Below are positions 11,810-23,472 of a DNA stretch of 64,000 nucleotides, in pieces. The notes under the pieces are model-generated. The model was not told the DNA's origin. It worked only from the letters and a program-made list of their open reading frames with translations, and did not search any database. The DNA comes from Trifolium pratense (Eukaryota; Streptophyta; Magnoliopsida; Fabales; Fabaceae), in the NCBI RefSeq assembly GCF_020283565.1, contig NC_060062.1, forward strand, positions 22,850,127 to 22,914,126, in the 5' to 3' direction. Position numbers and translations under genes: made by a program. Each line of letters starts with the position of its first letter. Position 1 is the first letter of the stretch.

Positions 11810-12102
11810 GTTAAGATAAAATATAAACTATATATAAAAAATAATCCGTTCTGAACCGTGAACCGTAAAAAAAAACTAAAAAGAAATAATTTGATCTGCA
11901 TTTTAAAGGTAGGCATAAGTCCTGCCTCTAGTGTTTACTTTCAGAACTATTTGGCATAACATTTCAGGAGAAAATAACAAAAGAACCAAACAATTTCAAT
12001 ATATTACTCACATCTCATCCATTAACTTGAATAAACAGTACAAAGGCACAGTAACATTACAAGCTCAACTTCTCATTGCATTTTGAGACAAAAACTATAA
12101 CT

Positions 12103-13516
12103 TTATCTCTTTCGAGCTTTCCTTCTTCTAGACTCTGTCTTTTGAAATTTCTTTCTAGAAACAAGTTTACTCTTAGGTTTCAATTTTAACTCAGGTGAGA
12201 ATTTGTAATTTGGATCTCTCATTCTTGCTTGTATGTCCTTAAAAAACTGCATATTTAACTGTTTCGGTCCTCCTTGTCTAAGCTCTTCATATTCCGGTCC
12301 CGAAACAACGTTTTCAAATGCTCCAATTAGAATATCTAGATCACTCATAACTTCCCATGTATTGGTATACCTTCCATCTGGACCTTTCTTTAATTTCTTC
12401 AAAGCATTCTCAACCGCGATTTTCCTAGCCTGTTTTCCTGGTGACAACTCCTCGGGTTCTTGTTCGGATTTCAAAAGCTCGGAGATGGTTCTGTATTTTG
12501 GCATTTCATCGAACTCGAAAATCTTATCTATGTACTTATCACTTTTTTCATTCGGGTAAGCTTCTGTAGGAACATCATCATCACTGTCCATTTCGTCACC
12601 AGTCCAAAGTGTCTTTTCGTCGTCACTGCCAGACCAAACACTTCTTAACTCATCACTGTCATCAGCATCAATTAGGTCTGCATGCTCCTTAGCTTGCTGT
12701 CTTGCTTTTCTAATATCTTTATGAAGACGACTTTTTGGATTCTTGTCATCATCGCTTTCATCCTCACTTCCTGTCCAAAGAGTGTTATCTTCATCCATCT
12801 CCTTTGCCCAGGTTTTCTTGAAGTCTTCATCCCCTGGTCTTCTACTTCCAAAGAGATCATAGGGCTTCCGTGCACCACGAGCATACAATCTCGATGCTGC
12901 AAGTCAAATCCATTAGCTTTTAAAAACTTGAGCTAGATAACATATATCAATTGTATGTATGAAGATTAAAAAAGAAGTCTGTTGTCTTATGATTGGATTC
13001 TTGTTTTAATAAAATCACTTTCTGAGATCAAAGCGATAAAAAATTAGGATCTTGAACTGTGTCGGCAGTATCTCGCAATGAAAAATCAGTACATGATTCT
13101 ATACAAAACCCCCACTAATAAAAATCATGTCAAATGATAAGGGAAATACATATTGCTAAATCCTCCCTAACCTAGAGAAAATATGTGGATGCATTTGAGT
13201 TGGTTCAAAAAATAAATATCATAACTAAAAGGTAACCTTGAAAATTCAGCAGAGGCGCACTATTACAACAATTTTGCAGCACAACAGAACCTGAATCATA
13301 AAGTACCTTTGACCTGAAAGTGCAAAAAAAATTAGGCATTTTACTGTCATGGAAAATGATATAAAATCAACATTTCAACAAGACAAAAATTTCCAAACAG
13401 GCATCCATGAGAATTGATAATAATCTAAACCTTTGTAAGAGTGGTAGCCATTGTGGTTTTGCAACCCTTATAAGAGACGAAAAAAGGCTATTGTAAGAGA
13501 ATGATCTCCATCCCAT
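12103..13516 (-). CDS. Conserved plant protein, probably mitochondrial, with acidic W-x-G repeats (GCD1-like candidate)
   Basis: Three coding exons, 13516..13431, 13313..13237 and 12896..12103, join in phase through GT-AG introns to give 318 aa. I chose the ATG at 13516 because it keeps phase with the canonical cag acceptor at 13314. An ATG at 13451 would need a different acceptor. The N-terminus (MGWRSFSYNSLFSSLIRVAK) is basic and Ser/Leu-rich with no acidic residues, as in mitochondrial presequences. Residues 70-150 are very acidic and contain three W-[TS]-G-[SD]-[DE] repeats (LWTGSEDESDDD, VWSGSDDEK, LWTGDEMDSDDD). The C-terminal half is basic and ends in KKFQKTESRRRKARKR. From memory it resembles the family of GAMETE CELL DEFECTIVE 1, but I could not verify that. 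A possible 5' UTR exon lies upstream at 14934-15110. Confidence 0.78.
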
Positions 13517-15110
13517 TAGAAGAACTAGATGATCTGTCGCTAAGCGTTTTTTCTTAGCCCTCTCAATCTTTTGCTATTCCTGAAGAGAAGCCAATACATG
13601 CAAATTAAAAATAAATCCTAGGAAAGTCATGGTACAATGTTTCATTATCAAATTAAAATAGTTAATGCCATCTTTCAAGGTATGTTTTGATCAAAGGAAG
13701 AACATGAAATTTTCCATTTTAACATTTCATTCCTCGACTACTTTAATCCAATCACATTTTTGTTAACTTAGTATAGCTAACTTGCGTCTTGAATTATTTT
13801 GACATTTGTATATTTGTATATGGTGTTTCAACCTATTTATTTGCTATGTCACATGTTTTTAATTAAAAATGTCATAATTTTATTGATCATCTATCTTACA
13901 TTCATAATAAGATAAGATTTGATTCACAAAAAGCTCTTCCAATTCACAATTTGATAACTATGTCAAATAAGAGTCTATCAAATCTATTGACGATCATGAT
14001 AAGTTAAAATCTTAACTTCTTCTGTATGTTAGGATTATGATACTTTTGTATGTTAGGATTTAGGAATGATAATCTCTTCAACTTCTTAAGAGGTAAGTTT
14101 AGAGCATTATGATACTTTTGTATGTTAGGATTTAGGAACGATAATCTCTTCAACTTCTCAACTAATCATGAGAGACATACTCAAGATCGTTCCCCTAGAC
14201 CAACTAGTGGTAAGGAAAAAAAAAAGTGGCTGGAAAGTTAGAATGCTAAGAGTTAAAAAAGGACTGATACAGGGTATTATAGGGAGAGTGTAATCATGCA
14301 TTATACTACCGTCTGTTTGGTAAAATATAAAACCACTAGCTTATTAACCACTGTTCGGTAAAGGTACTTTTTAGAATTTGGATTAGGCTTAACTCAACCT
14401 TACAAAACCGTCTTGTAAGGTGAGGGGATTGCCCCCACTTATAAACATATCTCAAAGCAATCTTTCAGCCAATGTGGGACTCTTAACACAACCCCATGCC
14501 CGGTACCATTGGGACTGATGAGTGACCCGATAGCAGAAACCTAAAAATATGTTTATAAGTGGGAAAATTCTAACCTTATAAGCCGGTTGTGTAGAGTTGA
14601 GTTGAGTTGGTCCAATCCAAAATTCTAAGAGTACCGAGTCACTAGGTCGAACTGCATTATACCGGATGACTCCTCGATCATATCATTCATTCTCTATAAA
14701 TAATTTGTCTTTGTATTGAAGTGAATTGAATTGGACGACTCAGTCAAAAATTTAACATCAATGAAGCTATGCTATAACATAATTCCACAAAGCTATGCTA
14801 TTATGCTAACGCTAACAACTACACATTCAGAAAGCTATGCTATTATGGAATATGAAACTTTTCCAACAATGAAAAAGCTTGAAAAATCAAACTTTGGGAA
14901 AATTAGACAAAAAGAGAGTTGAACATAAATTACCTTGAATGATGAAAATGAATGCAATAATAGAGGAGATTAAATTGCGATGGAGGAGATGGTGGTGAGG
15001 CGGTGGCGAAAACACTAACCACGGCGAGGAGCTAGGATGAACGGCGGCGCGTGAGGAGGATTTGAGAAGGAGGATGAAGTGTAGCTAGCGGAGAGAACGC
15101 GAATGACTTT
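13517..15110 (-). promoter_or_regulatory. Possible 5' UTR exons and leader intron of the 12103-13516 gene
   Basis: On the minus strand, a CAAG/GTAATTT donor occurs at 14934/14933 and a CTCTTCAG/G acceptor at 13580/13579. This would splice a GC-rich leader (about 14934-15110, a strong contrast to its AT-rich surroundings) to the exon with the start codon through a 1.35-kb intron. This is inferred from splice signals and base composition only. The intron region also hosts a foldback at 14362-14636. Confidence 0.4.
14362..14636. mobile_element. Short foldback/MITE-like repeat
   Basis: The left end (about 14365, ggtactttttagaatttgga) is mirrored at the right end (ccaaaattctaagagtacc, about 14616-14634). 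Subterminal blocks (aaccg.cttgtaag, cccacttataaacatat) are also present in inverted orientation. No clear target duplication was found. It lies in the putative leader intron of the 12103-13516 gene. Confidence 0.5.
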
Positions 15111-15731
15111 CATGATTTCTCAATTTTTCAGTTTTTGTTTTTCTTACTTTATTTTACAAAACTGCGTCGTTTTACAACAAAAAAATATTGTTACTCATTG
15201 AACCCGATTCACCGGTTTTGCTGGGTGCTCAAATCCAAACCAATCAAATTAAAAATCATAAATCGATAAAAAAAATAGAAAACTAACATTGTTGGATGTA
15301 TTTGGATGTCCTTTTGTAAAAATTGTTGGATTGGATCAGATTTTAGATTGATTTCTCAAAACCGGTCCAAACCGAACAAAACCGCATATATATATTTTAC
15401 AAGTTTTTCTATATGTGCAACTTTTTGCACGTATTAAGAAATTCAAAATAGTAAGTTTGTATTGTAACTTGTGAATTTTATATTAAATATATAACTTTTA
15501 ATAGATAATTATTATTTTTTAATAAATACTTACTACTTTTGGTTACTTTAACATGTGCAATGCAATATTGCACATGATAGATAAACCCATATTTTAATAC
15601 TTATTTTTCTTCTAATAAGTCTGATATACTATATTAACCTATTAGTATATGTTGGTTTTAAATTATTTTAGATGTCTTGTAGTTACTCCAAATCCATAGT
15701 CCCATGGTGTTCTGCTTTCTAATTTTTTTTT
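15111..15731. other. Intergenic stretch
   Basis: No gene was recognised. The first part may be the promoter of the minus-strand gene; the rest is AT-rich. Confidence 0.4.
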
Positions 15732-16513
15732 GGCTTAAATGCAGTTTTACCCCTCTGTTTTGAAAAATGCGGAATTTTACCCCTATTTTAAAATGCGGAA
15801 TATTACCCCCCCTATTTTATAATTTGTTGGATTTTGCCCCCCACAAAAAATTTGCACAAAATCTGCTTCTGAGCCTCAACTTCAAAGCTTCGCACATAAC
15901 TCAATTTAGATCAATAATTCACCAAACTGGTACCGAAACGACCGCAATTGAGTTAGTTTTCAACAGAATCAAACTCCACTAAATTTGGAGTTACATAGAG
16001 AGATTAATTACCGTTTTAGTGAAGGTATGTTCAAATTAGTTATCGTATGAAACTACTACTGGTATTTTCGTCATGCCTCTCACCCTGTAGCTCACTTTTG
16101 AATACTATTTACATGTATGGAAAGCTAACAAAATTACCCTTGTTGGAATTTCAATTTCGTCGAATTTGGAGTTACGATGTGTTCGGTAGACGATGTTGAA
16201 TTTGAATGTCACAAGTAGATTTTTGCAGAATTACTAATTGGATAGACCTTCATTAAAACGGTAATTAATCTCTCTCTATAACTCCAAATTTAGTGGGGTT
16301 TGATTATGTGGAAAGCTAACTCGATTACGGTCGTTTCGGTATCGGTTTTGTGAATTATTGATCTAAATTGAGTTCTGTGAGAAGCTTTGAACTTGAGGCT
16401 CAGAAGCAGATTTTGTGCAGAATTTTGGTGGGGGGCAAAATCCAACAAATTATAAAATAGGGGGGGTAAAATTCCGCATTTTTCAAAACAGGGGGTAAAA
16501 CTGCATTTAAACC
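15732..16513. mobile_element. MULE-like foldback
   Basis: The long inverted arms (about 285 bp) begin GGCTTAAATGCAGTTTTACCCC and end in the mirror form GGGGGTAAAACTGCATTTAAACC. The flanks are runs of at least nine T on both sides (15723-15731 and from 16514). This is compatible with a 9-bp duplication but is low complexity. The arms pair over blocks such as actccaaatttagtgg and tcaataattcac. The truncated copy at 3500-3900 belongs to the same family. Confidence 0.72.
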
Positions 16514-16984
16514 TTTTTTTTTTTAATTTTTTTTTATTAATAACTAGATGGCATGAAATGCTGACGTTGTATGTGAGTAATGTCCACGTCAGCTTTCATT
16601 TGGTCATAATCGAGGTTTTGCAAAAGGTGCTAAAATTAGGGGGTTAGAAGTGCTATTGTAAAAATTATGAGGCTAAAATTGTAAGTTTGTGAAAGTTAGG
16701 AGGTAAAAAATGCAATTTAGATTTTACATTGCATAGATTTTGCATGTATATATAGTTAAACTTAAAGGACATGGATTTTACATGACAAATTTCTTTTGGC
16801 AGTGGACAATAAAAAATGTTGGAGCTACACATTATTTAAGTAAGGAGTTTTTCTTGATCTAGACGAGTTGGAACCAACTCAAAATATCAATTAGTATAAG
16901 TATAACCCACCTTCATTATTTTTTTGTAAAGAAGGAATAAATAATCTCACCTGATTCTAAACGTGTACTAAACATTTCTTCTAT
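16514..16984. other. Region upstream of aldehyde oxidase pseudogene A
   Basis: There is no gene. From about 16906 (cttcattatttttttgtaaagaagg) the sequence matches the region upstream of gene C from about 57774, so the duplicated unit of the aldehyde oxidase cluster includes promoter-proximal DNA. Confidence 0.55.

Positions 16985-17068
<84 letters not shown>
16985..17068. repeat. Palindromic (TAA)n-(TTA)n microsatellite
   Basis: A run of about 17 ATA/TAA triplets is followed directly by about 10 TTA triplets, so the tract can fold into a long hairpin. It sits about 125 bp upstream of the ATG of pseudogene A. The equivalent site before gene C holds only a short (ATT)n. Confidence 0.9.
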
Positions 17069-20000
17069 GTTTAAAATAAAAATAACTTTTTATTAAAATA
17101 GTATATGATTGAAAGCCTTAGCCAACTACTACTATAAGAGTTTGAAGTTGTATGTATGTATTTGTCTGAAACTGAAAATCAGTTAGTGAAGTATGGATGT
17201 GAAGAGTGAGAATCAAACAAGTTTGACTTTTTGTGTCAATGGTGACAAGTTTGAATTATCCAACGTTGACCCATCAACCACTTTACTTGAGTTCTTGCGT
17301 ACTAAAACTAGATTCAAGAGTGTCAAACTTGGTTGTGGTGTATCTTATGAAATTTTCTGCCTGATTTGGATTTTGAATATTTTTTTATATTTTTATTTCA
17401 ATAGCTTGATATTGAATCCATCATTGAATACATATATACAAATTTGTACTCGATCAGAGATATGATCAAGTACAAATTTGTACATCGAAATTTCCCGTGT
17501 AGATATTTGTGCAGATATTTTAAGAAATACAACATGATATCATTGTAAGATATTATTTGACATGTGTAAAAACTATTTTTTAGACCTTCAACTATCGGTT
17601 CATCGTTATTAAACTCGTATAATTCCTCGATTAATTTTTTCAACTTGGTATATCTTGCTTTGGCATGGTTGGTTGTAGGTGGTTGTGGTGCTTGTGTGGT
17701 TTTAATCTCCAAATATGATCCATTGAACGACAGAGTTGAGGATCTTACCGCGAGTTCTTGTCTCACGCTACTTTGTAGCATACATGGATGTTCAATAACA
17801 ACTAGTGAAGGCATTGGAAATAGCAAACAAGGATTCCATCCAATTCATGAAAGATTTGCAGGATTCCATGCTTCTCAATGCGGTTTCTGTACTCCCGGAA
17901 TGTGTGTTTCCCTCTTCGGCACTCTTGTCAATGCCGAAAAGAGCAGTTCTCCATAGCCACCACCTGGTTTCTCAAAAGTTTCTGTTTCGGGGGCTGAAAA
18001 GGCTATTGCAGGTAACCTTTGTCGATGCACAGGTTACCGACCGATTACTGATGCCTGCAAAAGTTTTGCAGCCGACGTTGATATGGAGGATCTCGTGTTG
18101 AACTCTTTCTGGAGAAAGGGAGAGAGCAAAGACGGAAAATTAGTAAGTTGCCTCGATATGATCACAATCACAAGAATATCGAATTTCCTATGTGTTTAGA
18201 GGAAATCAAACATGATTTGTTCATAGCTTCTGCGAAACATAGTTGACACAAACCTACTAGTTTAAAAGAGCTTCAAAGTTTATTGGAATTAAACCATGCC
18301 AATGAAATCAAGATCAAAGTTGTTGTCAATATCACTGGTATGGGATATCTCAAAGATAAAAAAGGATCAATGAGGGATTGAAATTGGAGCAGCAGTTACA
18401 ATATCAAAAGCTATTGAAGTGCTAAAGCAACAAAATAAGAGTGATTTTAACTCGGATTTTGTTATGATTCTTGAAAAGATTGCCGACCATATGAACAAAG
18501 TTGCCTCGGGGTTTATTCGTAACACAGCCAGTGTAGGTGGCAATTTGGTGATGGCACAGAAGAGTATGTTTCCTTAGGATATCGCTACTATACTTCTAGC
18601 TGTGGATTCAATGGTTCACATAATGACTGGTTCAAAGTTTGAATGGCTTTTTTTGGAGGAATTTCTGAAGAGACCGCCATTAGGTTTGGAGAGTGTGGTT
18701 TTAAGCATTCAAATTCATAGTTTGGAAACTATTAAAATGGAATCTTCAGTGACAAAAAGTAGATTTTTCTTTGAAACTTACCGAGCTTCTCCTCGGCTGC
18801 TCAGAAATGCGCTTCCTCACTTAAATGCTGCTTTCCTTGTTCAGGTGTCTCCATGCAAGGATAGTGATGGAACCATTATAGATACTTGTAGGTTGACTTT
18901 TGGTGGTTTTGAGAATAAACATGCAATCAGAGCTAAAAATGTCGAAGAATTTTTAGCACGAAAGTTGTTAAGTGTTAGAAATCTGTATGGTGCCATCAAC
19001 TTGCTTACGGATACTGCCACTGCAATTATACCTCGCGATGAAACCTCAAAAAATGCTTACCTTTCAAGTTTAGTAGTTGGTTTTCTTTTTCAGTTCTTTA
19101 ACTCACTGATTGAAAGTCCTCCCATAATAAACAACGGTTATCCAAATGGACATACTAATTTGCCTTCGGCTGAGACGTCTCAGAATCAGGTTCAGCCTAA
19201 CATATTTCCTACTTTATGGTCGTCGGGGAAGCAAATCCTTGAATCAGGCAGCGAGTATAGACCGATCGGCGAGCCAATCATGAAATCTGGCGCCGCGATG
19301 CATGCATCAGGTTTGTTTAGACTCAAGTTTTGAATTACATTCTGATGACAGTTTCCTTGACTATGCATTTTGATTGATATTTCACATATATGCGAGGCTG
19401 TATTTGTGGATGATATTCCATCACCAACAAATTGCCTACATGGAGCATATATTTATAGTGCAAAACCATTGGCAAGGATAAGATGTATAAAACTCAGGCA
19501 AGAGTTGGAACTTGACGGAGTGAGGGGCATCCTTTCAAGTAAAGACATTCCTAATGGCGGGGAGAATCTCGGAGCAAAGAGTATATTTGGTTCAGAACCT
19601 TTATTTGCCGAAGATATTGCTAGATGTGTTGGTGAACGTCTTGCGTTTGTGGTGAGTGCTTAAATCCCTTATTTTGATCCAAAATGTATGATCTTCTGTG
19701 AAGAAACTTTTTCCAGTATATTTCAAAGTTTCAATTCAAGTACAAGCACTAACTCGTATATACAGACTGTTCTAAACCTTACGAGCCTGATTAATCGACC
19801 GTATACAAATAATTACAAATATACGTTACTTACAACATTCTGTTTCATTTATTTAGAGATTTGATACAATGCTTTAACTTTTTCAGTGAATGGCTTCTTT
19901 AGGTTGCAGATACTCAGAAACTTGCAGATATGGCTGCAAATTCATCTGTTGTTGATTACAGTGTTGAAAATCTTGAACCACCTATCCTATGTGTTGAAGA

Positions 20001-20290
20001 TGCTGTTGAAAGATCTAGTTTTTTTGAAGTTCCTCCATTTTTATGTACAAAAGATCAAATTGGTGATGTATCAAAAGGAATGGCTGCAGCACATCACAAG
20101 ATTGTTTCTGCTGAGGTAAACACACAGAATAAATTTGTTTGTGGTTCTTTATATAATATAATGTTTAAATTAGCTTATGAATAATGAATGTTTCTGTTTA
20201 CTCATCAAACATATTCACTGTCATCATCTATCGATGAAACTCAGATAAAACTTGGATCTCAATACTATTTTTACATGGAGATACCAAAAA

Positions 20291-21732
20291 TGTAACACCT
20301 ATGATCATTTTATCAAAGCATGCTCATTTTTCACAAAATTGTGGCGCCGATGACACAACTTACACGAAAAGATCAACCTTTTGCTTGGACGGACAAGTGT
20401 GAAGCTAGTTTTCAATTACTAAAGAAGCTTTTGACTACGTCACCGGTATTGGTTCTACCTCAATCCGACGAGCCGTATGAAGTTTATTGTGATGCGTCTT
20501 ATCAAGGGCTTGGATTTGTGCTTATGCAACACAAGGAAGCGGTGGCTTATGCATCGCGGCAATTAAAGGTACATGAAAAGAATTATCCCACACATGATTT
20601 AGAGCTTGCGGCGGTAGATAGTGTGATACGTTGTGGTTTTTGGTTGGAAGCATTGCCGAGGTAAGGGCACCTTTCTATTTATGCCTTACTTCCGTCGATA
20701 ACATGAGTGTATGTTTGTTGTTTGTGCACTAATTGGTGAGTGCTTGGTATGTTTTGTGTTATGTATTCTCGATATGAGATCGTGGTGAATACATGTTTGA
20801 TTGTCTTACATATGTTTGGTGTAATATATGTGTTGACATGTTGTTGAGATTATTACATTTAATGAGAATATGTAAGTTGTTTGCATTAGTATATGTAGAG
20901 AAGGCGTATGCTCATGCACTCATTGTGGGTATTTGATCTGAGTGATTGTACCCGCCGTTAATGGAGCCGGTATTTGATCTGAGTGATTGTACTCGGGGTA
21001 TTCCACCAATTGAGTCGGTGTTTGATCTGAGTGATTGCACCCGGTGTTATTCCACCGTTGAAATTTCCGGAAATCATGCATGTGACGATCCTGTGACGGG
21101 GTGTCACACTCATTCATTAGAGGTTTTGCATTAGGTTATGTGTGCACTTTATTCATTGTTCTTGGTGTTGAGAATTATGTTAAATGATTACTCGCTTTCC
21201 GTTTTGGTACTTGGTATTTGGTATGTATATTTGTTTCAGTTGGTGACCCTTGCTTTGTATGTGATAAATGAACGGGTTATCCCCCACCTTAGATGACGGA
21301 GAGCCTAGCGAGACTGTGGGTCGTGTGGATGGCGAGGACTTCGTGGACTATCCCGGAGTGTAGAGAGTAGCGCTTGTTAGGCTACATTTTTGGTTAGGCT
21401 TAGTGCCAAGTTTGTATTTTGGATGACTGTATGTCTTATACATTTATACTCAGACATGTTTAGTGCCTTTTGGCCTTGTGATATATTCGGTTCATAACTT
21501 GTATCTTTTGGTTGATGAACTTAATGTATCCGCCGTATGTAAATTATTCAGGTACACACTTTGCTTCGAGGAAGCCCTGTAATATAATGTGTTGATGTTA
21601 TATTTATTTTCTATTGAATGACGAATTGCCGAGATAGCTGCGGGCGTTCACGCGCGCCATTTTATTTAAGCGTGTTGTTTTAAAAAAAATAAAATAATAC
21701 CCCTTTTTATGCTTTGAAAAACGGGGTGTTAC
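20291..21732 (+). repeat. 5' LTR-like repeat containing a pol segment
   Basis: The first 48 bp (TGTAACACC...cacaaaa) look like an LTR start. From 20335 to 21732 the sequence is a near-copy of 23143-24592. The first about 300 bp of that shared part encode RNase H ([21 protein letters not shown]). The repeat ends ggggtgttac, just before the primer-binding site. Confidence 0.8.
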
Positions 21733-21736
21733 TTTT

Positions 21737-21748
21737 TGGTATCAGAGC
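21737..21748 (+). other. Retrotransposon primer-binding site
   Basis: TGGTATCAGAGC, complementary to the 3' end of plant initiator methionine tRNA, lies 4 bp after the end of the 5' LTR-like repeat. Confidence 0.85.
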
Positions 21749-21996
21749 TCGGCAGTAGATCTTCAAAGGGAAAGTGTGTACGTGAGTTAACAGTCTGAGT
21801 TCAGTCAGTTAAGATTAGAGTCGCGTCGGTTTAGCGAATCGTTAGTGGGTAGTAGTGAGTCTTGTTTGCTAGTTAGTAGTGTATTAACTCGTTTCGTTAA
21901 TGTGTGTCTTCAACCAACCATACCGTAGCTACTTTAATCCTTATATGTTGGATGTGGAAAATTCTGTGGAATTGGAAAAGGATTTGATTAAAAGAT

Positions 21997-23472
21997 TTGG
22001 TAGTTAATACAGCATGTTTACATTGTTTGGTAATGATTCAGAATAGAGATTTTCTGGTTAATTTGATATGTTTGCCCCTTATTAAGTCTCTCGAGATCAT
22101 TCTCGGGATGGATTGGTTATCTTACCATTATGTTATTTTGGACTGTGCCCGTAAATTAGCCTTTTTCCCCGAACCGGGAGTTGCTAGATATCTGTCAGCT
22201 AATAGGCTTGTAGTAACTATGAGAAATGGGGAAACAGAGTTTATGTCACTTTTGAGTATAGAAGTCACCTCGGGCATTATTGTGGAAGATGTGCGAGTAG
22301 TTCAACAATTCCAAGACGTTTTTCCGTTGGAAATTCCAGGTTTTCCTCCGATCCGAGAAGTGGAATTTTTTATTGATTTGCATCCGGGAACGGGACCGAT
22401 TTCGGAGTCTCCTTATCGAATGGCTCCAGCTGAGCTAATCGAGTTGAAAAGTCATATAGAAGACTTGTTGGGAAAGGGATTCATAAGGCCAAGTGTATCG
22501 CCGTGGGGAGCGCCAGTTTTGTTGGTGAAAAAGAAGGATGGAAAGTCACGGTTATGTGTAGATTACCGGAAGCTCAACAAGGTGACCATTAAGAATCGTT
22601 ATCCTTTGCCACGAATTGACGATTTAATGGATCAACTGAAGGACGCGTCGGTATTTTCTAAAATTGATTTGAAGTCGGGTTACCACCAGATAAGGGTGAG
22701 GGATGAAGATGTGCAAAAAACGGCATTTCGTACGCGTTACGGACATTATGAGTATTTGGTGATGCCATTTGGAGTGACAAATGCACCCGCTATTTTTATG
22801 GACTACATGAATAGAGTATTTCATCCGTTCTTGGACAAGTTCGTCGTGGTGTTTATTGATGATATACTTGTATATTCGAAGAGTGAAGAAGAGCACGAAG
22901 AGCATCTTCGCCTAGTTTTGCAAGTTTTGCGCGACAACAAGCTTTATGCCAACCCGTCGAAGTGTGTGTTTTGGATGGAAAAAGTGAATTTTCTCGGCCA
23001 TGTTATATCAAAAGAGGGAATAGCTGTGGATCCAACTAAGATTGACACTGTACTTTCATGGAAGCAACCACAAACTGTCACCGATATACGAAGTTTTGTG
23101 GGTTTAGCAGGTTATTATCGGAGGTTCATTGAAGGTTTTGCTAAAATTGTGGCGCCGATGACACAACTTACACGAAAAGATCAACCTTTTGCTTGGACGG
23201 ACAAGTGTGAAGCTAGTTTTCAATTACTAAAGAAGCTTTTGACTACGTCACCGGTATTGGTTCTACCTCAATCCGACGAGCCGTATGAAGTTTATTGTGA
23301 TGCGTCTTATCAAGGGCTTGGATGTGTGCTTATGCAACACAAGGAAGCGGTGGCTTATGCATCGCGGCAATTAAAGGTACATGAAAAGAATTATCCCACA
23401 CATGATTTAGAGCTTGCGGCGGTAGATAGTGTGATACGTTGTGGTTTTTGGTTGGAAGCATTGCCGAGGTAA
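21997..23472 (+). pseudogene. Ty3-gypsy protease/reverse transcriptase/RNase H reading frame (491 aa)
   Basis: The frame opens with the end of the aspartic protease region ([16 protein letters not shown]). A complete-looking reverse transcriptase follows, with [35 protein letters not shown], the catalytic FIDD in [14 protein letters not shown], and [10 protein letters not shown]. The start of RNase H comes next ([24 protein letters not shown]). It then jumps into non-homologous sequence ([15 protein letters not shown]) and stops. The gypsy order PR-RT-RH is clear. There is no gag upstream and no integrase downstream, so it is a deletion derivative that would depend on other elements for movement. 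Confidence 0.9.

Noticed and set aside
20920..21134. Short repeats with regular spacing, considered as a CRISPR-like array
   Set aside because: Three units in an LTR, duplicated in the second LTR, in plant nuclear DNA; it is a minisatellite.
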